NCBI RefSeq assembly: GCF_900129075.1
Contig: NZ_FQVH01000004.1
Coordinates: 58,160-122,159, forward strand
DNA length: 64,000 nucleotides
DNA from: Caldanaerobius fijiensis DSM 17918
GTDB lineage: Bacteria > Bacillota > Thermoanaerobacteria > Thermoanaerobacterales > Caldanaerobiaceae
Reading direction: 5' to 3'
Below, in pieces: positions 26,170 to 35,059 of the stretch; positions within the stretch are counted from its first letter, which is position 1; each line of letters opens with the position of its first letter. A program made the position numbers and the translations under genes. Below the pieces are notes generated by a model. The model ran no database searches. It had not been told where the DNA came from and was given only the letters and a program-made list of their open reading frames with translations.

Positions 26170-26742
26170 ATGGCAAATAATATATGGAAGTCATTGAAAT
26201 TGACTCTTATCTTTATGTGTATATTAGGGATTATTTATCCGGTGCTTATGGCACTGGTAGCCAGAAGTATTTTCCCATATCAAGCTAATGGAAGTATAAT
26301 ATATATAAACGGTGTACCTGTTGGTTCGGAGCTTATTGGTCAAAAATTTACAGGTAATCGATGGTTTCATGGGAGGCCTTCTGCTGTTGATTATAACCCG
26401 TTAAAATCAGGAGGTAGTAATTTAGCGTTAAGCAATCTGATTTTTAAGGCTAAAGTGGAAAAAGATATAGAAAGAGTGCTAAAAGAAAATCCGGGGATAA
26501 GAAAAAAAGATATACCAGTGGAGTTGGTTACAGCATCAGCGTCAGGCCTTGATCCTGATATATCAGTTGATGCAGCTTATCTTCAAGCAAAAAGAATAGC
26601 ACAGGCAAATGGACTTAAGTACCAGGAGGTGAAAGATTTAATTGATAGAAATATTGAGAAAAGTGCATTAGGTCTTTTTGGACAACCGAGGGTTAATGTA
26701 TTAAAATTGAATTTGGCTTTGTACGATTTAGTACATCGTTGA
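26170..26742 (+). CDS. kdpC: Potassium-transporting ATPase subunit C
   Basis: The 190-residue subunit has one N-terminal membrane helix (about residues 9-30) and an extracytoplasmic domain with the family motifs GSELIGQKFTGNRWFHGRPS and ASASGLDPDISVDAA. KdpC assists assembly and K+ affinity of KdpAB. It lies 17 bases after kdpB and 6 bases before the truncated kdpD. Confidence 0.96.
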   Translation: MANNIWKSLKLTLIFMCILGIIYPVLMALVARSIFPYQANGSIIYINGVPVGSELIGQKFTGNRWFHGRPSAVDYNPLKSGGSNLALSNLIFKAKVEKDIERVLKENPGIRKKDIPVELVTASASGLDPDISVDAAYLQAKRIAQANGLKYQEVKDLIDRNIEKSALGLFGQPRVNVLKLNLALYDLVHR

Positions 26743-26748
26743 GGTGAA

Positions 26749-27882
26749 ATGAACTTGGAAAACAAGAATTCGGATTATTTTTTAAGGGAATTACAGAGAG
26801 CGAATAAAGGCAGATTGAAGATTTACATCGGAGCTGCTCCTGGCGTCGGCAAAACATACAAAATGCTAAGAGATGCTAATGAGTTAAAAAGACAGGGTAT
26901 AGATGTGGTCATAGGTTTTGTTGAGACCTACGGTAGGAAAGAAACAGAGGAACAGATAGGTGAACTTGAGATACTGCCATTAAAAAAAATATACTATAAT
27001 GGGATGGAACTCGAAGAAATGGATCTTGAAGGTATAATTGCAAGAAAGCCTCAATTGGTTGTAGTGGATGAACTGGCCCACAGGAACGCTCCCGGTTCCA
27101 AAAACAAGAAAAGGTATAAGGATGTACTGGATTTGATTGAAAATGGGATAAGCGTCATGACCGCTGTTAACATTCAGCATCTGGAAAGCCTTAATGATTA
27201 CATAAACAGGATGACAGGTATAAAGGTTGGACAGACGGTTCCAGATTATATACTTGAATACGCAGATGAAATTGAAGTTGTGGACATTTCTCCAGAGGCG
27301 CTGAGGGAGAGGATAAGACAGGGTAAGGTGTATAGCAGCGATAAGATAGAAATGGCATTGAATAATTTTTTCAGAGAAGGTAATTTGACGGCGTTAAGGG
27401 AACTGGCTCTTAGAGAAGTTGCCAATGAAGTAGATGAGCGCCTACTGGAATACAGAAATATGAAAAAAGTCGAAGGATTGATGGGGGCGCAGGAGAGAAT
27501 TCTAGTTTGTATAAATTTGAGATATAACTCTGAATATTTGATAAGAAGAAGTTGGAGAGTAGCTAAAATGCTAAAAGCCAAGCTCTATGTACTGCATGTA
27601 TCCAGAGAAATAGAGCTGAGGGATTCGGAAAAGCTAAAAAAATTGGATGCAATAAAACAACTTTGTGATGAGCTGGATGCAGAATTTAAAATGATTATCT
27701 CGTCGGATCCCGTACAAGCCATTATAGATTATGCTAAAGAACAGGCAATAACTCAGATCGTATTGGGTCAGTCAGCGAGAAGGAGAATTGATGAAATTAT
27801 AAAAGGTTCCATTGTGCGGCGGATCATGCAAAAAACCAGGTTTATAGATATCCTTATAGTAGCTGACCCGTATTTCTGGTGA
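26749..27882 (+). CDS. KdpD sensor region without histidine kinase (KdpD N-terminal domain plus Usp domain)
   Basis: The 377-residue protein contains the KdpD-specific N-terminal domain (about residues 20-230) with Walker A GAAPGVGKTYKML and Walker B PQLVVVDELAHRNAPGS. A Usp domain follows (about 245-372: ERILVCINLRYNSEYLIRRS). The DUF4118 membrane segment, GAF domain and histidine kinase of full KdpD are absent, and the stop is natural because the length matches known short KdpD forms. No kdpE follows; a terminator comes next. In full KdpD proteins the Usp domain senses c-di-AMP and the N-domain modulates the kinase. Here it must act on a kinase elsewhere or on the pump directly, which is inference. 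Confidence 0.9.
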   Translation: MNLENKNSDYFLRELQRANKGRLKIYIGAAPGVGKTYKMLRDANELKRQGIDVVIGFVETYGRKETEEQIGELEILPLKKIYYNGMELEEMDLEGIIARKPQLVVVDELAHRNAPGSKNKKRYKDVLDLIENGISVMTAVNIQHLESLNDYINRMTGIKVGQTVPDYILEYADEIEVVDISPEALRERIRQGKVYSSDKIEMALNNFFREGNLTALRELALREVANEVDERLLEYRNMKKVEGLMGAQERILVCINLRYNSEYLIRRSWRVAKMLKAKLYVLHVSREIELRDSEKLKKLDAIKQLCDELDAEFKMIISSDPVQAIIDYAKEQAITQIVLGQSARRRIDEIIKGSIVRRIMQKTRFIDILIVADPYFW

Positions 27883-27973
27883 GCGTATAAATTTAGCCTT
27901 GTTATGATCTTTTAAGCTTGTGGGATAAAAAGCACGATGAAGGAAAGTTGCTAAAATGAAGGAAAACTGCTAA

Positions 27974-28006
27974 AGACAGCCTGGCCAAGTTGTTGCCAGG
28001 CTGTCT
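27974..28006 (+). terminator. Strong stem-loop between kdpD and the convergent oxidoreductase gene
   Basis: AGACAGCCTGGC and GCCAGGCTGTCT form a perfect 12-bp stem with a nine-base loop. T-tracts are weak, so it may serve both converging transcripts. Confidence 0.75.
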
Positions 28007-28041
28007 CAATTCGATCATTTCATTGAAACATCTAACATCGT

Positions 28042-29067
28042 TCACTTCACAGGAATCGGTTTTCCATTATTGTCTGCGGATTCTACTTCTTTTTCAGCAA
28101 TTTCAATGGTTGCCATAGTGCTTTCTGGTGTAGCTACAGTGATTGGCGTATCGTTTATAATAGAATTTACAAAGTACTTTATTTCGCGGTAATATCCATT
28201 ATCTTTTGGCAGTTCAGGTATATATCCTTTTCCATCATTGGGGTTTATCTTTAATGTACCACCTTGATATATGAGATTGCCTCCTTCAAAGTTCACTCTG
28301 AATAGCATTTCAAAGCCATAGTCTCCACCTAAAGTCCAATCATCCTGGGCGTTTATGACCTTGCCATCAGCGTAATAATAATTTGTAGAAACAATATCAT
28401 AACCACTTCCTGGAATTACATTTCTTGCTATCGTAGATACGCTATCTGGTTTGCCGAAGAGCCAGTTGATCATATCTACGTCGTGAATATGCTGATCTAA
28501 AAGGCAACCTCCGCTTTTATCTTTTTGTAAAAGCCAGTTTTGATAGGACCACTTAGGTGTGCCGCCACCTCTATAGAAGTATCCGCTGAGCACCTTACCA
28601 AATTTGCCACTTTCTACATACTCTTTTAAAACTTCGTATTCAGGCCAGAAGCGCAAACATTGGGCTATCATGAGCTTTTTGTTGTTTTTCTTTGCGGCAT
28701 CTATCATCTGTCTGCATTGATCAGAGGTTAGTGCCATAGGTTTTTCGCATAATACATGCATTCCTTTGTTAAGCGCTTTTATGCTGGCTTCTGCGTGAAG
28801 ATATGTAGGCAGGGCTATATCAACATAGTCTAACTGTTCTTTTTCTAACATTTCATCAATATCAGTGTAGAGGTTATATTTGCTAAAGTCGTATTTGCCT
28901 TTACCTACGTCAATGTTACCTTCCACAAATTTACCTTTGAATTTTTCTTCATCTATGTCGCAAATTGCAGTAAGTTTGACAGGAAAACCTTCCTGTTCTA
29001 ACCGTATGTAGTTATCTAAATGGCCTCTCCCCATAAATCCGATGCCAATCAGACCTACTTTTAACAT
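28042..29067 (-). CDS. Gfo/Idh/MocA family NAD(P)-dependent oxidoreductase
   Basis: The 341-residue protein has an N-terminal Rossmann domain (VGLIGIGFMGRGHLDNYIRL) with the catalytic EKP motif in HVLCEKPMALTS. The C-terminal dimerisation domain carries GGCLLDQHIHDVDMINWLFG, containing the conserved Asp and His. Such enzymes oxidise or reduce sugars, inositols or sugar acids. I chose the ATG at 29067 because GGGGGTGAG sits directly upstream; the GTG at 29076 lies inside it. It has its own TTGACA/TAGAAT promoter and an AraR-like palindrome at the transcript start, suggesting sugar-controlled expression. The substrate is not determined. Confidence 0.88.
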   Translation of the reverse strand: MLKVGLIGIGFMGRGHLDNYIRLEQEGFPVKLTAICDIDEEKFKGKFVEGNIDVGKGKYDFSKYNLYTDIDEMLEKEQLDYVDIALPTYLHAEASIKALNKGMHVLCEKPMALTSDQCRQMIDAAKKNNKKLMIAQCLRFWPEYEVLKEYVESGKFGKVLSGYFYRGGGTPKWSYQNWLLQKDKSGGCLLDQHIHDVDMINWLFGKPDSVSTIARNVIPGSGYDIVSTNYYYADGKVINAQDDWTLGGDYGFEMLFRVNFEGGNLIYQGGTLKINPNDGKGYIPELPKDNGYYREIKYFVNSIINDTPITVATPESTMATIEIAEKEVESADNNGKPIPVK

Positions 29068-29085
29068 AAGACTCACCCCCTGGAT

Positions 29086-29103
29086 AATTTGTACGAACCA
29101 ATT
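29086..29103 (-). promoter_or_regulatory. AraR-like palindromic operator
   Basis: On the minus strand AATTGGTTCGTACAAATT matches the perfect palindrome AATTTGTACGTACAAATT, the AraR operator consensus of Bacillus, at 16 of 18 positions. It lies across the expected transcript start, a typical repressor position. Confidence 0.5.
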
Positions 29104-29106
29104 ATT

Positions 29107-29134
29107 ATTCTACCATATATAAAACATCTGTCAA
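29107..29134 (-). promoter_or_regulatory. Promoter of the Gfo/Idh/MocA oxidoreductase gene
   Basis: On the minus strand TTGACA and TAGAAT are separated by 16 bases, with TGG before the -10. The -35 box overlaps the last codons of the upstream AIR-synthase-like gene. Confidence 0.75.
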
Positions 29135-30135
29135 CACGGGAAATTTTCTTTAATTTTAAATAATTCATCTCTTTCTGGAGGTATCAATGGATTCTTTTCG
29201 CCATTTGATGAGATGATATAAAGACCTTCTGGTATTACTTTTCCTATTATTGTAGCGTCAATTCCGGATTCCTTGAGTTTACTTACAACATTTTTCCCGT
29301 TTTTAGAAGATATCAGCAAAGAACCGCTGGATATAAGTCCTAATGGGTTAATATTAAAAAAGTTACATATATATTTAGTTTCGGGTCTTATAGGTACATT
29401 ATCTAAATATATTTCTATTCCGACTCCTGAAGCCTCGGCAACTTCATAAGCTGCTCCTAAAAGCCCTCCTTCTGTGATGTCGTGCATGGCATTGACACCT
29501 GTACTTGATGCTATAAGGCCATCTTTAATTACGCAGATCTCCTTTAAGAAATTTTTTGCTCTTTCCACCATTTCATGACTAAAGTTTTTGGTCAATATAT
29601 ATTCGTAATCGTATGCAATTATTGCTGTTCCTTCAAGTCCTATTGATTTTGTCACAATGATATCATCACCAACTTTAGCATTGGATGCTGTGACAAAAGA
29701 ATTCTTTTTTGCTATTCCCAGTGCTGTTGTACATATCACAGGTTTTGTAACAGATGGAGTGACCTCGCTGTGACCGCCAAGTACTTCTATGCCAAGTTCT
29801 TTAGCTGCTTTATCTATAGATTCCATCATGTCTTTAAAAATAGATTCAGATGCATTTTCAGGCAATAAAATTGTGACAAGAATACCTAAAGGTTTAGCTC
29901 CACATGCAGCTATATCGTTACAAGATATGATGACAGATAAATAACCGCTGTTTTTTTCTGCTGCTGTAATAGGATCTGTAGATAAAACGGCCACATTTTC
30001 TCCAAAATCGATGATACTACAATCCATACCAACCCCGGCATGTGCAATGACTTCGTTTCTTTTCAATCCTATATTGTTATAGGCATATTTTTTAAGTAAT
30101 TCCGGTAGAACTTTTCCTGTTTTCAATAAAATCAT
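29131..30135 (-). CDS. AIR synthase-related protein (HypE/ThiL-like ATP-binding fold)
   Basis: The 334-residue protein has the PurM/HypE/ThiL fold: an N-terminal GVGMDCSIIDFGENVAVLST segment, the metal/ATP Asp cluster at STDPIT, the SVIISCNDIAACGAKPLGIL helix, and the C-terminal MHDITEGGLLGAAYEVAEAS motif. It lacks the C-terminal cysteine tail of HypE in the usual PRIC form, although the sequence does end in Cys. Its start overlaps the stop of an ECF S-component gene (ATGA), so they are translated together. That tie suggests processing or phosphorylation of an imported small molecule, possibly a thiamine-type precursor. The role is inference. Confidence 0.75.
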   Translation of the reverse strand: MILLKTGKVLPELLKKYAYNNIGLKRNEVIAHAGVGMDCSIIDFGENVAVLSTDPITAAEKNSGYLSVIISCNDIAACGAKPLGILVTILLPENASESIFKDMMESIDKAAKELGIEVLGGHSEVTPSVTKPVICTTALGIAKKNSFVTASNAKVGDDIIVTKSIGLEGTAIIAYDYEYILTKNFSHEMVERAKNFLKEICVIKDGLIASSTGVNAMHDITEGGLLGAAYEVAEASGVGIEIYLDNVPIRPETKYICNFFNINPLGLISSGSLLISSKNGKNVVSKLKESGIDATIIGKVIPEGLYIISSNGEKNPLIPPERDELFKIKENFPC

Positions 30136-30608
30136 CTCCTGATCGTGTTTTTCAATCTTTTGTATATCGTAAGAGCTATAATCGCTCCTAATGTAACTTG
30201 TATTAAGTCTCCGGCAAATTCTAGGGGTATAGCGCCGATGCCGTATATCAATCCAGCAGAAATAGCATATCCAATAAGCATAACAGGGGCACCAGAAATT
30301 ATGGCTAAAAGGGCATTTTTATTGTTGTTTACAGTGCCCACTATGTATCCTTCCAACCCCTTTATAACAAAAGTAAATGGTGCCCATATAGGGTATCCAC
30401 CTAGAAGGTCTGCCAATGCAGAACCCACTCCACCTAGTATACCACCGGTCTTGCCGCCATATAATAGCGCCACAAGATATATTACTGCTTCGCCGAGGTT
30501 GAAATAAATGCTAGGTTTGGGAATCGCAAATTTAGTGACGGCAGTTGCTACTATCAGCACGGCCATAAGAAGGCCTAAAACAGCTATATGTTTCGTTTTT
30601 TTGTTCAA
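30132..30608 (-). CDS. ECF transporter S component (vitamin or precursor uptake)
   Basis: This 158-residue protein has five to six membrane helices. The region KPSIYFNLGEAVIYLVALLY, followed by GGKTGGILGGVGSALADLLG, is characteristic of ECF-type substrate-specific components of the HMP/thiamine-related group. The S component captures a vitamin and works with a shared EcfAA'T module, which is not in this window. The start is TTG after GAAAGGGTG. Its last four bases overlap the start of the AIR-synthase-like gene. The ligand could be hydroxymethylpyrimidine, pyridoxine or another cofactor piece; the sequence alone does not decide. Confidence 0.8.
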   Translation of the reverse strand: MNKKTKHIAVLGLLMAVLIVATAVTKFAIPKPSIYFNLGEAVIYLVALLYGGKTGGILGGVGSALADLLGGYPIWAPFTFVIKGLEGYIVGTVNNNKNALLAIISGAPVMLIGYAISAGLIYGIGAIPLEFAGDLIQVTLGAIIALTIYKRLKNTIRR

Positions 30609-30682
30609 TACAGCACACCCTTTCTTCGTCGGTTTTTGTCTTATTAATATATTCTATCATATATTGGAGTTGGCTAAAAGAT

Positions 30683-30720
30683 AAAGAAATAAATCCGGCT
30701 GCAACCGGATTTATTTCTTT
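30683..30720 (-). terminator. Terminator of the upstream lipoprotein gene
   Basis: AAAGAAATAAATCCGG and CCGGATTTATTTCTTT form a perfect 16-bp stem with a six-base loop. It overlaps the lipoprotein stop codon. Confidence 0.85.
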
Positions 30721-31586
30721 ATAGCCTTTTCCAGTGAATTAATATTGGAATTTAATATCTCGCTTTCTATTTTTATTAAGGATTTGTCTTTATTATCAAT
30801 AGCTTTTTCTAGCTCTTTTATAGAATAATCGATTTTATTTGCTATTGATACCTGCTTTTGTTCTATTGATGCCCGCAGAGTGGCCCATTCTCTGTTGAGC
30901 GACGCAATGTCAGATTTTGCTCCTGACCAATTGTCATGATATGCTTTTAGAAAGATATTGCGTATCTGGTATATAACTCTATATATTCCAGGTATGTTTT
31001 TTGCTTTAAATAGCGCCATAAAATCAGGTATAAACTTATATGTTTCGTTGGTGGCTACTGCTATTGTTGCAGGGTTGTTGGTTTTTAAGCTGCTTGTCAA
31101 AGCATTTAAATTGTTAGAGAACTGTTCTATCATTTGACTGCTGGCGCCGTTTTTTGTCAGTTCTGGCTGTAAGTCGTTCCAATCCTTGTGTATTTTATCT
31201 ACGATTTTAGTAGCATCTGAAAGGACTTTTTGTTCGGGTGATGGTGCAGGTTTTTCACCAGCTTTACCTTTTTCGCTAGCTTTGCTGCTCTTTTGGCTGC
31301 TTTGAGTTTTTCCCTGTTGTTTACTTTGACCACCTTGTTGTCCTCCACGGCTTTCTGACGTTGATGGCTTTGGCATTATCTTTTCGTTGATAACTTTTTC
31401 CAGTGATTTATAAAGTTTGTCTAAATCCTCTTTGAGAGAGGTTAAGGGTTTAGGTAATTCGGCGCTGGTTTTTTTGAGGTTTTTAGGTATGTTAGGTTTC
31501 TTTTTCGGTTTACAGCCGTTTAAGTTTAATATAAGCATGGTTATTAAAAACAATGTTAAGCTTACCTTAAGTATTTTATTATTCAT
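30711..31586 (-). CDS. Putative lipoprotein with Gln/Ser/Lys-rich linker
   Basis: The 291-residue product has a lipoprotein signal (ILNLNGC, modified Cys at residue 25). A short helical segment and a low-complexity linker rich in Gly, Gln, Ser and Lys (about 75-115) follow, then an all-alpha C-terminal domain (about 120-290) with long amphipathic helices such as SIKELEKAIDNKDKSLIKIE. No family is recognised. The layout suggests an outer-surface, membrane-tethered helical domain. It lies downstream of spoVB by about 65 bases on the same strand and has its own terminator. The linker bases are GC-richer than the surroundings, as expected for its composition. Confidence 0.65.
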   Translation of the reverse strand: MNNKILKVSLTLFLITMLILNLNGCKPKKKPNIPKNLKKTSAELPKPLTSLKEDLDKLYKSLEKVINEKIMPKPSTSESRGGQQGGQSKQQGKTQSSQKSSKASEKGKAGEKPAPSPEQKVLSDATKIVDKIHKDWNDLQPELTKNGASSQMIEQFSNNLNALTSSLKTNNPATIAVATNETYKFIPDFMALFKAKNIPGIYRVIYQIRNIFLKAYHDNWSGAKSDIASLNREWATLRASIEQKQVSIANKIDYSIKELEKAIDNKDKSLIKIESEILNSNINSLEKAIKK

Positions 31587-31651
31587 AAGTTATCACCTCA
31601 TATGTATTATTCTACCTTTGAATAAGTTTTATTATCTTGCATATTTTATTA

Positions 31652-33190
31652 TCATTTTATTCTAAACATTTTTTTTATGGCGTTAATGGTTATGACTCTA
31701 AAGTACATAAGGATTAGAATATATAGTGAACAGCCAAAAGCAAGTGATATTAACAAGCCCGTTACTTTATTTATTCCTGCCAGGAAGAAATATACGAAAG
31801 AATATTTAAATGCAAAATATGTAAAAAATGCAGCTATACATGGATATATAAAACTATTGCAACCTATAGATATGTTTGTGTGTTTTTTAAGCGATGTATA
31901 GTCCAGTATGTTTAGTATAGTATAACTTATTATTATCCCTATTATATATCCATTGATTTTTAAATACGGCATAGCCACAAGTATGTACGTGAAATATAAC
32001 CTCATACACGATGCGATAAACGAGTTTCTAAAGGTAATAACCTGTAAGTTTAAACCATTTAATATGCTGGCAAATACCTGATTTAGAAAAATAGGTACAA
32101 TAGTAAATGAAAGCCAGAATAGCATCTGGCCTACGTGGCCAGCGGGGTAAAGCATGCGAGCTATAGGTTCAGGTAATGCCAGGAATATTGTCATCGTTAG
32201 AAAACCTATTATCAGTGATACGTCTATAGCTTCTCTTACCCTGCGCTCGATTAAATTGTAGTTTTTGTTGGAATGAGCTTCGGAAACAGCTGGTATTAAT
32301 GTTACTGCAAGAGAATTGGTTATTATTGAGGGAAAAAAAATAAGCGGCATAGCCATTCCCGTTAGTTCTCCGTATATACTGATGGCTTGTGAGCTATTTA
32401 GACCGGCTACTGAAAGCCTCTGAGGTATAAGTATATTGTCTACGGCAGATAGTGCATTGATAATAACTCTATTTACAGTAAGAGGTATCGAGATTGCTAT
32501 TATGTCGCCAAAATAACTTGTTGTCTTTAAATTGGTATTTGAATATATTTTCTTTTCTCTATGAAAAGCATAAGAAAGGTAAAAAAAACCAGATATTTCT
32601 CCAATTATGTTACCAAACATAGCTATAGCTGATGATGCAGAATAAGATATGTCTATACCATTTAAAAAATATAATAATCCCAGGACAATTATAACTCTGG
32701 ATAATTGTTCAAGAATGTTTGCAATGGCATTAGGTGTAACATCCTGCATGCCTTCAAAAAAGCCTCTAATTATTGAAGACGTTGCGATGATAAAAATCGC
32801 TGGTGCAAAGATAAGCAAACTTGCAAAAGTTCTGCTATCTTTAAGTATATAAAGCGAAAACCATTTAGCACTTAATAGTAAAAATATCGAAATAGCAATA
32901 CTCAAAGAAATTGTGATCTTAAGAGCGGTGTTTACTATTTTAAACGAACATTCATTATTGTTGTGTGTGGATTCTCTTGAAACCAGAGAGGACACTGCCA
33001 CAGAAAATCCTCCTGTGACTAAAGAAAGTGAAAGAATGTATATAGGAAACGTCAACTGATAAATACCCATTCCTTCTGCGCCTATTAAATTTGATAATAT
33101 TATTCTATATACAAAACCTATTACCCTTGTGATGAGATTGGCAATTGTTAAAATAAAAGCCCCCTGAATAAACGTCTTTTTCTTGACCAA
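31652..33190 (-). CDS. spoVB: Stage V sporulation protein B (MATE/MVF-type flippase)
   Basis: The 512-residue protein has about 14 membrane helices and opens with KKKTFIQGAFILTIANLITR and VIGFVYRIILSNLIGAEGMG, the SpoVB/polysaccharide-synthase signature in which GAEGMGIYQL is typical. SpoVB proteins are lipid-linked oligosaccharide flippases of the MurJ superfamily needed for spore cortex synthesis. The start is TTG after TGGAGGA. It stands between the lipoprotein gene and the ABC exporter pair on the minus strand. An ordinary MurJ or polysaccharide flippase is an alternative, but length and opening motif favour SpoVB. Confidence 0.9.
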   Translation of the reverse strand: MVKKKTFIQGAFILTIANLITRVIGFVYRIILSNLIGAEGMGIYQLTFPIYILSLSLVTGGFSVAVSSLVSRESTHNNNECSFKIVNTALKITISLSIAISIFLLLSAKWFSLYILKDSRTFASLLIFAPAIFIIATSSIIRGFFEGMQDVTPNAIANILEQLSRVIIVLGLLYFLNGIDISYSASSAIAMFGNIIGEISGFFYLSYAFHREKKIYSNTNLKTTSYFGDIIAISIPLTVNRVIINALSAVDNILIPQRLSVAGLNSSQAISIYGELTGMAMPLIFFPSIITNSLAVTLIPAVSEAHSNKNYNLIERRVREAIDVSLIIGFLTMTIFLALPEPIARMLYPAGHVGQMLFWLSFTIVPIFLNQVFASILNGLNLQVITFRNSFIASCMRLYFTYILVAMPYLKINGYIIGIIISYTILNILDYTSLKKHTNISIGCNSFIYPCIAAFFTYFAFKYSFVYFFLAGINKVTGLLISLAFGCSLYILILMYFRVITINAIKKMFRIK

Positions 33191-33255
33191 CGTGGGATTC
33201 CTCCAGTATATAATCTTATTAATTTATATTCAGGGGGGGGTTAATTTATGCAATA

Positions 33256-35058
33256 TTATATTTTAGCATTTTGCAATTGATACAATTTGTAATAAATGCC
33301 CTGTTTCGCTAGAAGCTCTTGATGCTTGCCCATTTCTCTTATGCGCCCTTTGTGTATGACTATGATGTTATCGGCATGCTGTATGGTTGATAAGCGATGA
33401 GCAACGATTATAGTAGTACGGTTTTTAGATATTTTCATCAGTGAATCTTGAATTAATTGTTCGGTTTCTGTGTCGATGTTGGCGGTTGCTTCATCAAGGA
33501 CTAATATAGTCGGATCGAAAGCTAAAGCCCTGGCAAAAGCGATAAGTTGCCTTTGCCCTTGTGAAAGGGTAGAACCTCTTTCAGTGACCGGTTCATCGTA
33601 TTTTTTTGGTAATTTTTGTATAAACTTATCTGCATTTACATATGTGGCTACTTCTTTGAGCTTTTCGTCGCTTATCTCTTCGTTATTTAATCTTATGTTT
33701 GACTTGATATCTCCTGTGAACAAAAATACATCTTGAAGCACTACGGCAATATGACGTCTGAGTACAGATTGGGGTATGTTTTTTATATTTATGCCATCAA
33801 TAAGAATTTCTCCTTTTTGTATATCATACAGCCTGCTAATAAGACTTATGATGGAGGATTTTCCAGCTCCTGTAGCGCCTACGAATGCCACTGTTTGTCC
33901 TGGCTCTATAGTAAAACTTACGTCTTTTAATACCCAGTCTTCTCCATTATAAGCAAACCATACATTTTTAAATTCAATTCGACCTTTTATAGTTTCTGGT
34001 ATAATTGGGTTTTCAGGGTCTTTTATGTCCGGTGGAGTGGTTAAAAGTGTGTATATTTTTTCAGCCGCTGCCATTGAGGATTGTATCATGTCATATTTTT
34101 CAGAGAGATCGATTATAGGCTGGAATAACTGATTGATATAATTGAAAAAAGCGAACAAAACTCCAAATGTTATATAACCTCTCAGCACCTGACCGCCGCC
34201 TATCCATATAAGTATTGTTAGGGCTAAAAATCTATAAAATTCGTTCAGAGGCCGGAAAATTGAGAAAATTTTCAATTGGTAAAAGCTCACATTCATATAA
34301 TCTTTGTTTATATTGTCAAATTTATCATATATCATTTTTTCACGATTAAAAATTTGTATAATCCTCATTCCTGAAATATATTCTGAGAGTGAGGCATATA
34401 TTCTTGCTATTCTTGTCCTTATCATCCTGTATGCTTTTCTGTCGTATCTTCTGAATATTATCGTAGATATAGCGACAAGCGGTACTACAACTAAGGACAA
34501 AAGTGCTAATCTATAATCGAGTTTAATCATTACAATTATAGTACCCGTTATCAAAAGCATATCCTGGACCAGAAATACCAATACGTTTGTGAACATGTCG
34601 TTTATGGCATCTGTATCACTGGTTATCCTGGTAACTAATCTGCCTACGGGATTTTTGTCAAAAAATGAGAGAGACATTTGCTGCAAATGCACGAATATAT
34701 CAGTCCTGATGTTGTATAGTATTTTCTGACCGATATATTGAAGCATGACGGATTGGAGAAAATTAAATATTCCTCCGGCTAGGGCAATGCCAAAGTACAG
34801 AAAACCTAGCAGAACAACGCCCCTGTATTTTACAATAGGGCTAATATTTTTGGCGTTTAGATAATTATCAATGACCATTTTAAATATGTAGGGCCCTGTT
34901 AGATTTGTGCCTGTGATTATCAGGAGTAATAGAAAAACGATGATAAAATGCTTTATATAAGGCTGTGCGTACTTTTTCATGTAATTTAAAACATTTCTAT
35001 CATATAACTTTACCTGTGGATTTTCTTCATCAATATATTCCTTAGGCAATGTCCTCAC
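33256..35058 (-). CDS. ABC exporter half-transporter, canonical ATP site subunit
   Basis: The 600-residue protein has a six-helix exporter domain (about 30-330) and an ATPase domain with Walker A GATGAGKSS, signature TLSQGQRQL, Walker B ILVLDEATANIDTETE with the catalytic Glu, and the switch His in IVAHRLSTI. Its signature has Gln in place of the first Gly of LSGGQ. It begins one base after the companion ABC gene at 35060. The two form a heterodimeric multidrug-type exporter like BmrCD/YheHI or TM287/288. Substrates are unknown, with drugs and lipids most common in the family. Confidence 0.93.
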   Translation of the reverse strand: MRTLPKEYIDEENPQVKLYDRNVLNYMKKYAQPYIKHFIIVFLLLLIITGTNLTGPYIFKMVIDNYLNAKNISPIVKYRGVVLLGFLYFGIALAGGIFNFLQSVMLQYIGQKILYNIRTDIFVHLQQMSLSFFDKNPVGRLVTRITSDTDAINDMFTNVLVFLVQDMLLITGTIIVMIKLDYRLALLSLVVVPLVAISTIIFRRYDRKAYRMIRTRIARIYASLSEYISGMRIIQIFNREKMIYDKFDNINKDYMNVSFYQLKIFSIFRPLNEFYRFLALTILIWIGGGQVLRGYITFGVLFAFFNYINQLFQPIIDLSEKYDMIQSSMAAAEKIYTLLTTPPDIKDPENPIIPETIKGRIEFKNVWFAYNGEDWVLKDVSFTIEPGQTVAFVGATGAGKSSIISLISRLYDIQKGEILIDGINIKNIPQSVLRRHIAVVLQDVFLFTGDIKSNIRLNNEEISDEKLKEVATYVNADKFIQKLPKKYDEPVTERGSTLSQGQRQLIAFARALAFDPTILVLDEATANIDTETEQLIQDSLMKISKNRTTIIVAHRLSTIQHADNIIVIHKGRIREMGKHQELLAKQGIYYKLYQLQNAKI

Positions 35059-35059
35059 C

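Noticed and set aside
30609..30682. TPP or preQ1 riboswitch before the ECF S component
   Set aside because: The leader is about 75-100 bases and lacks THI-box or preQ1 conserved bases.
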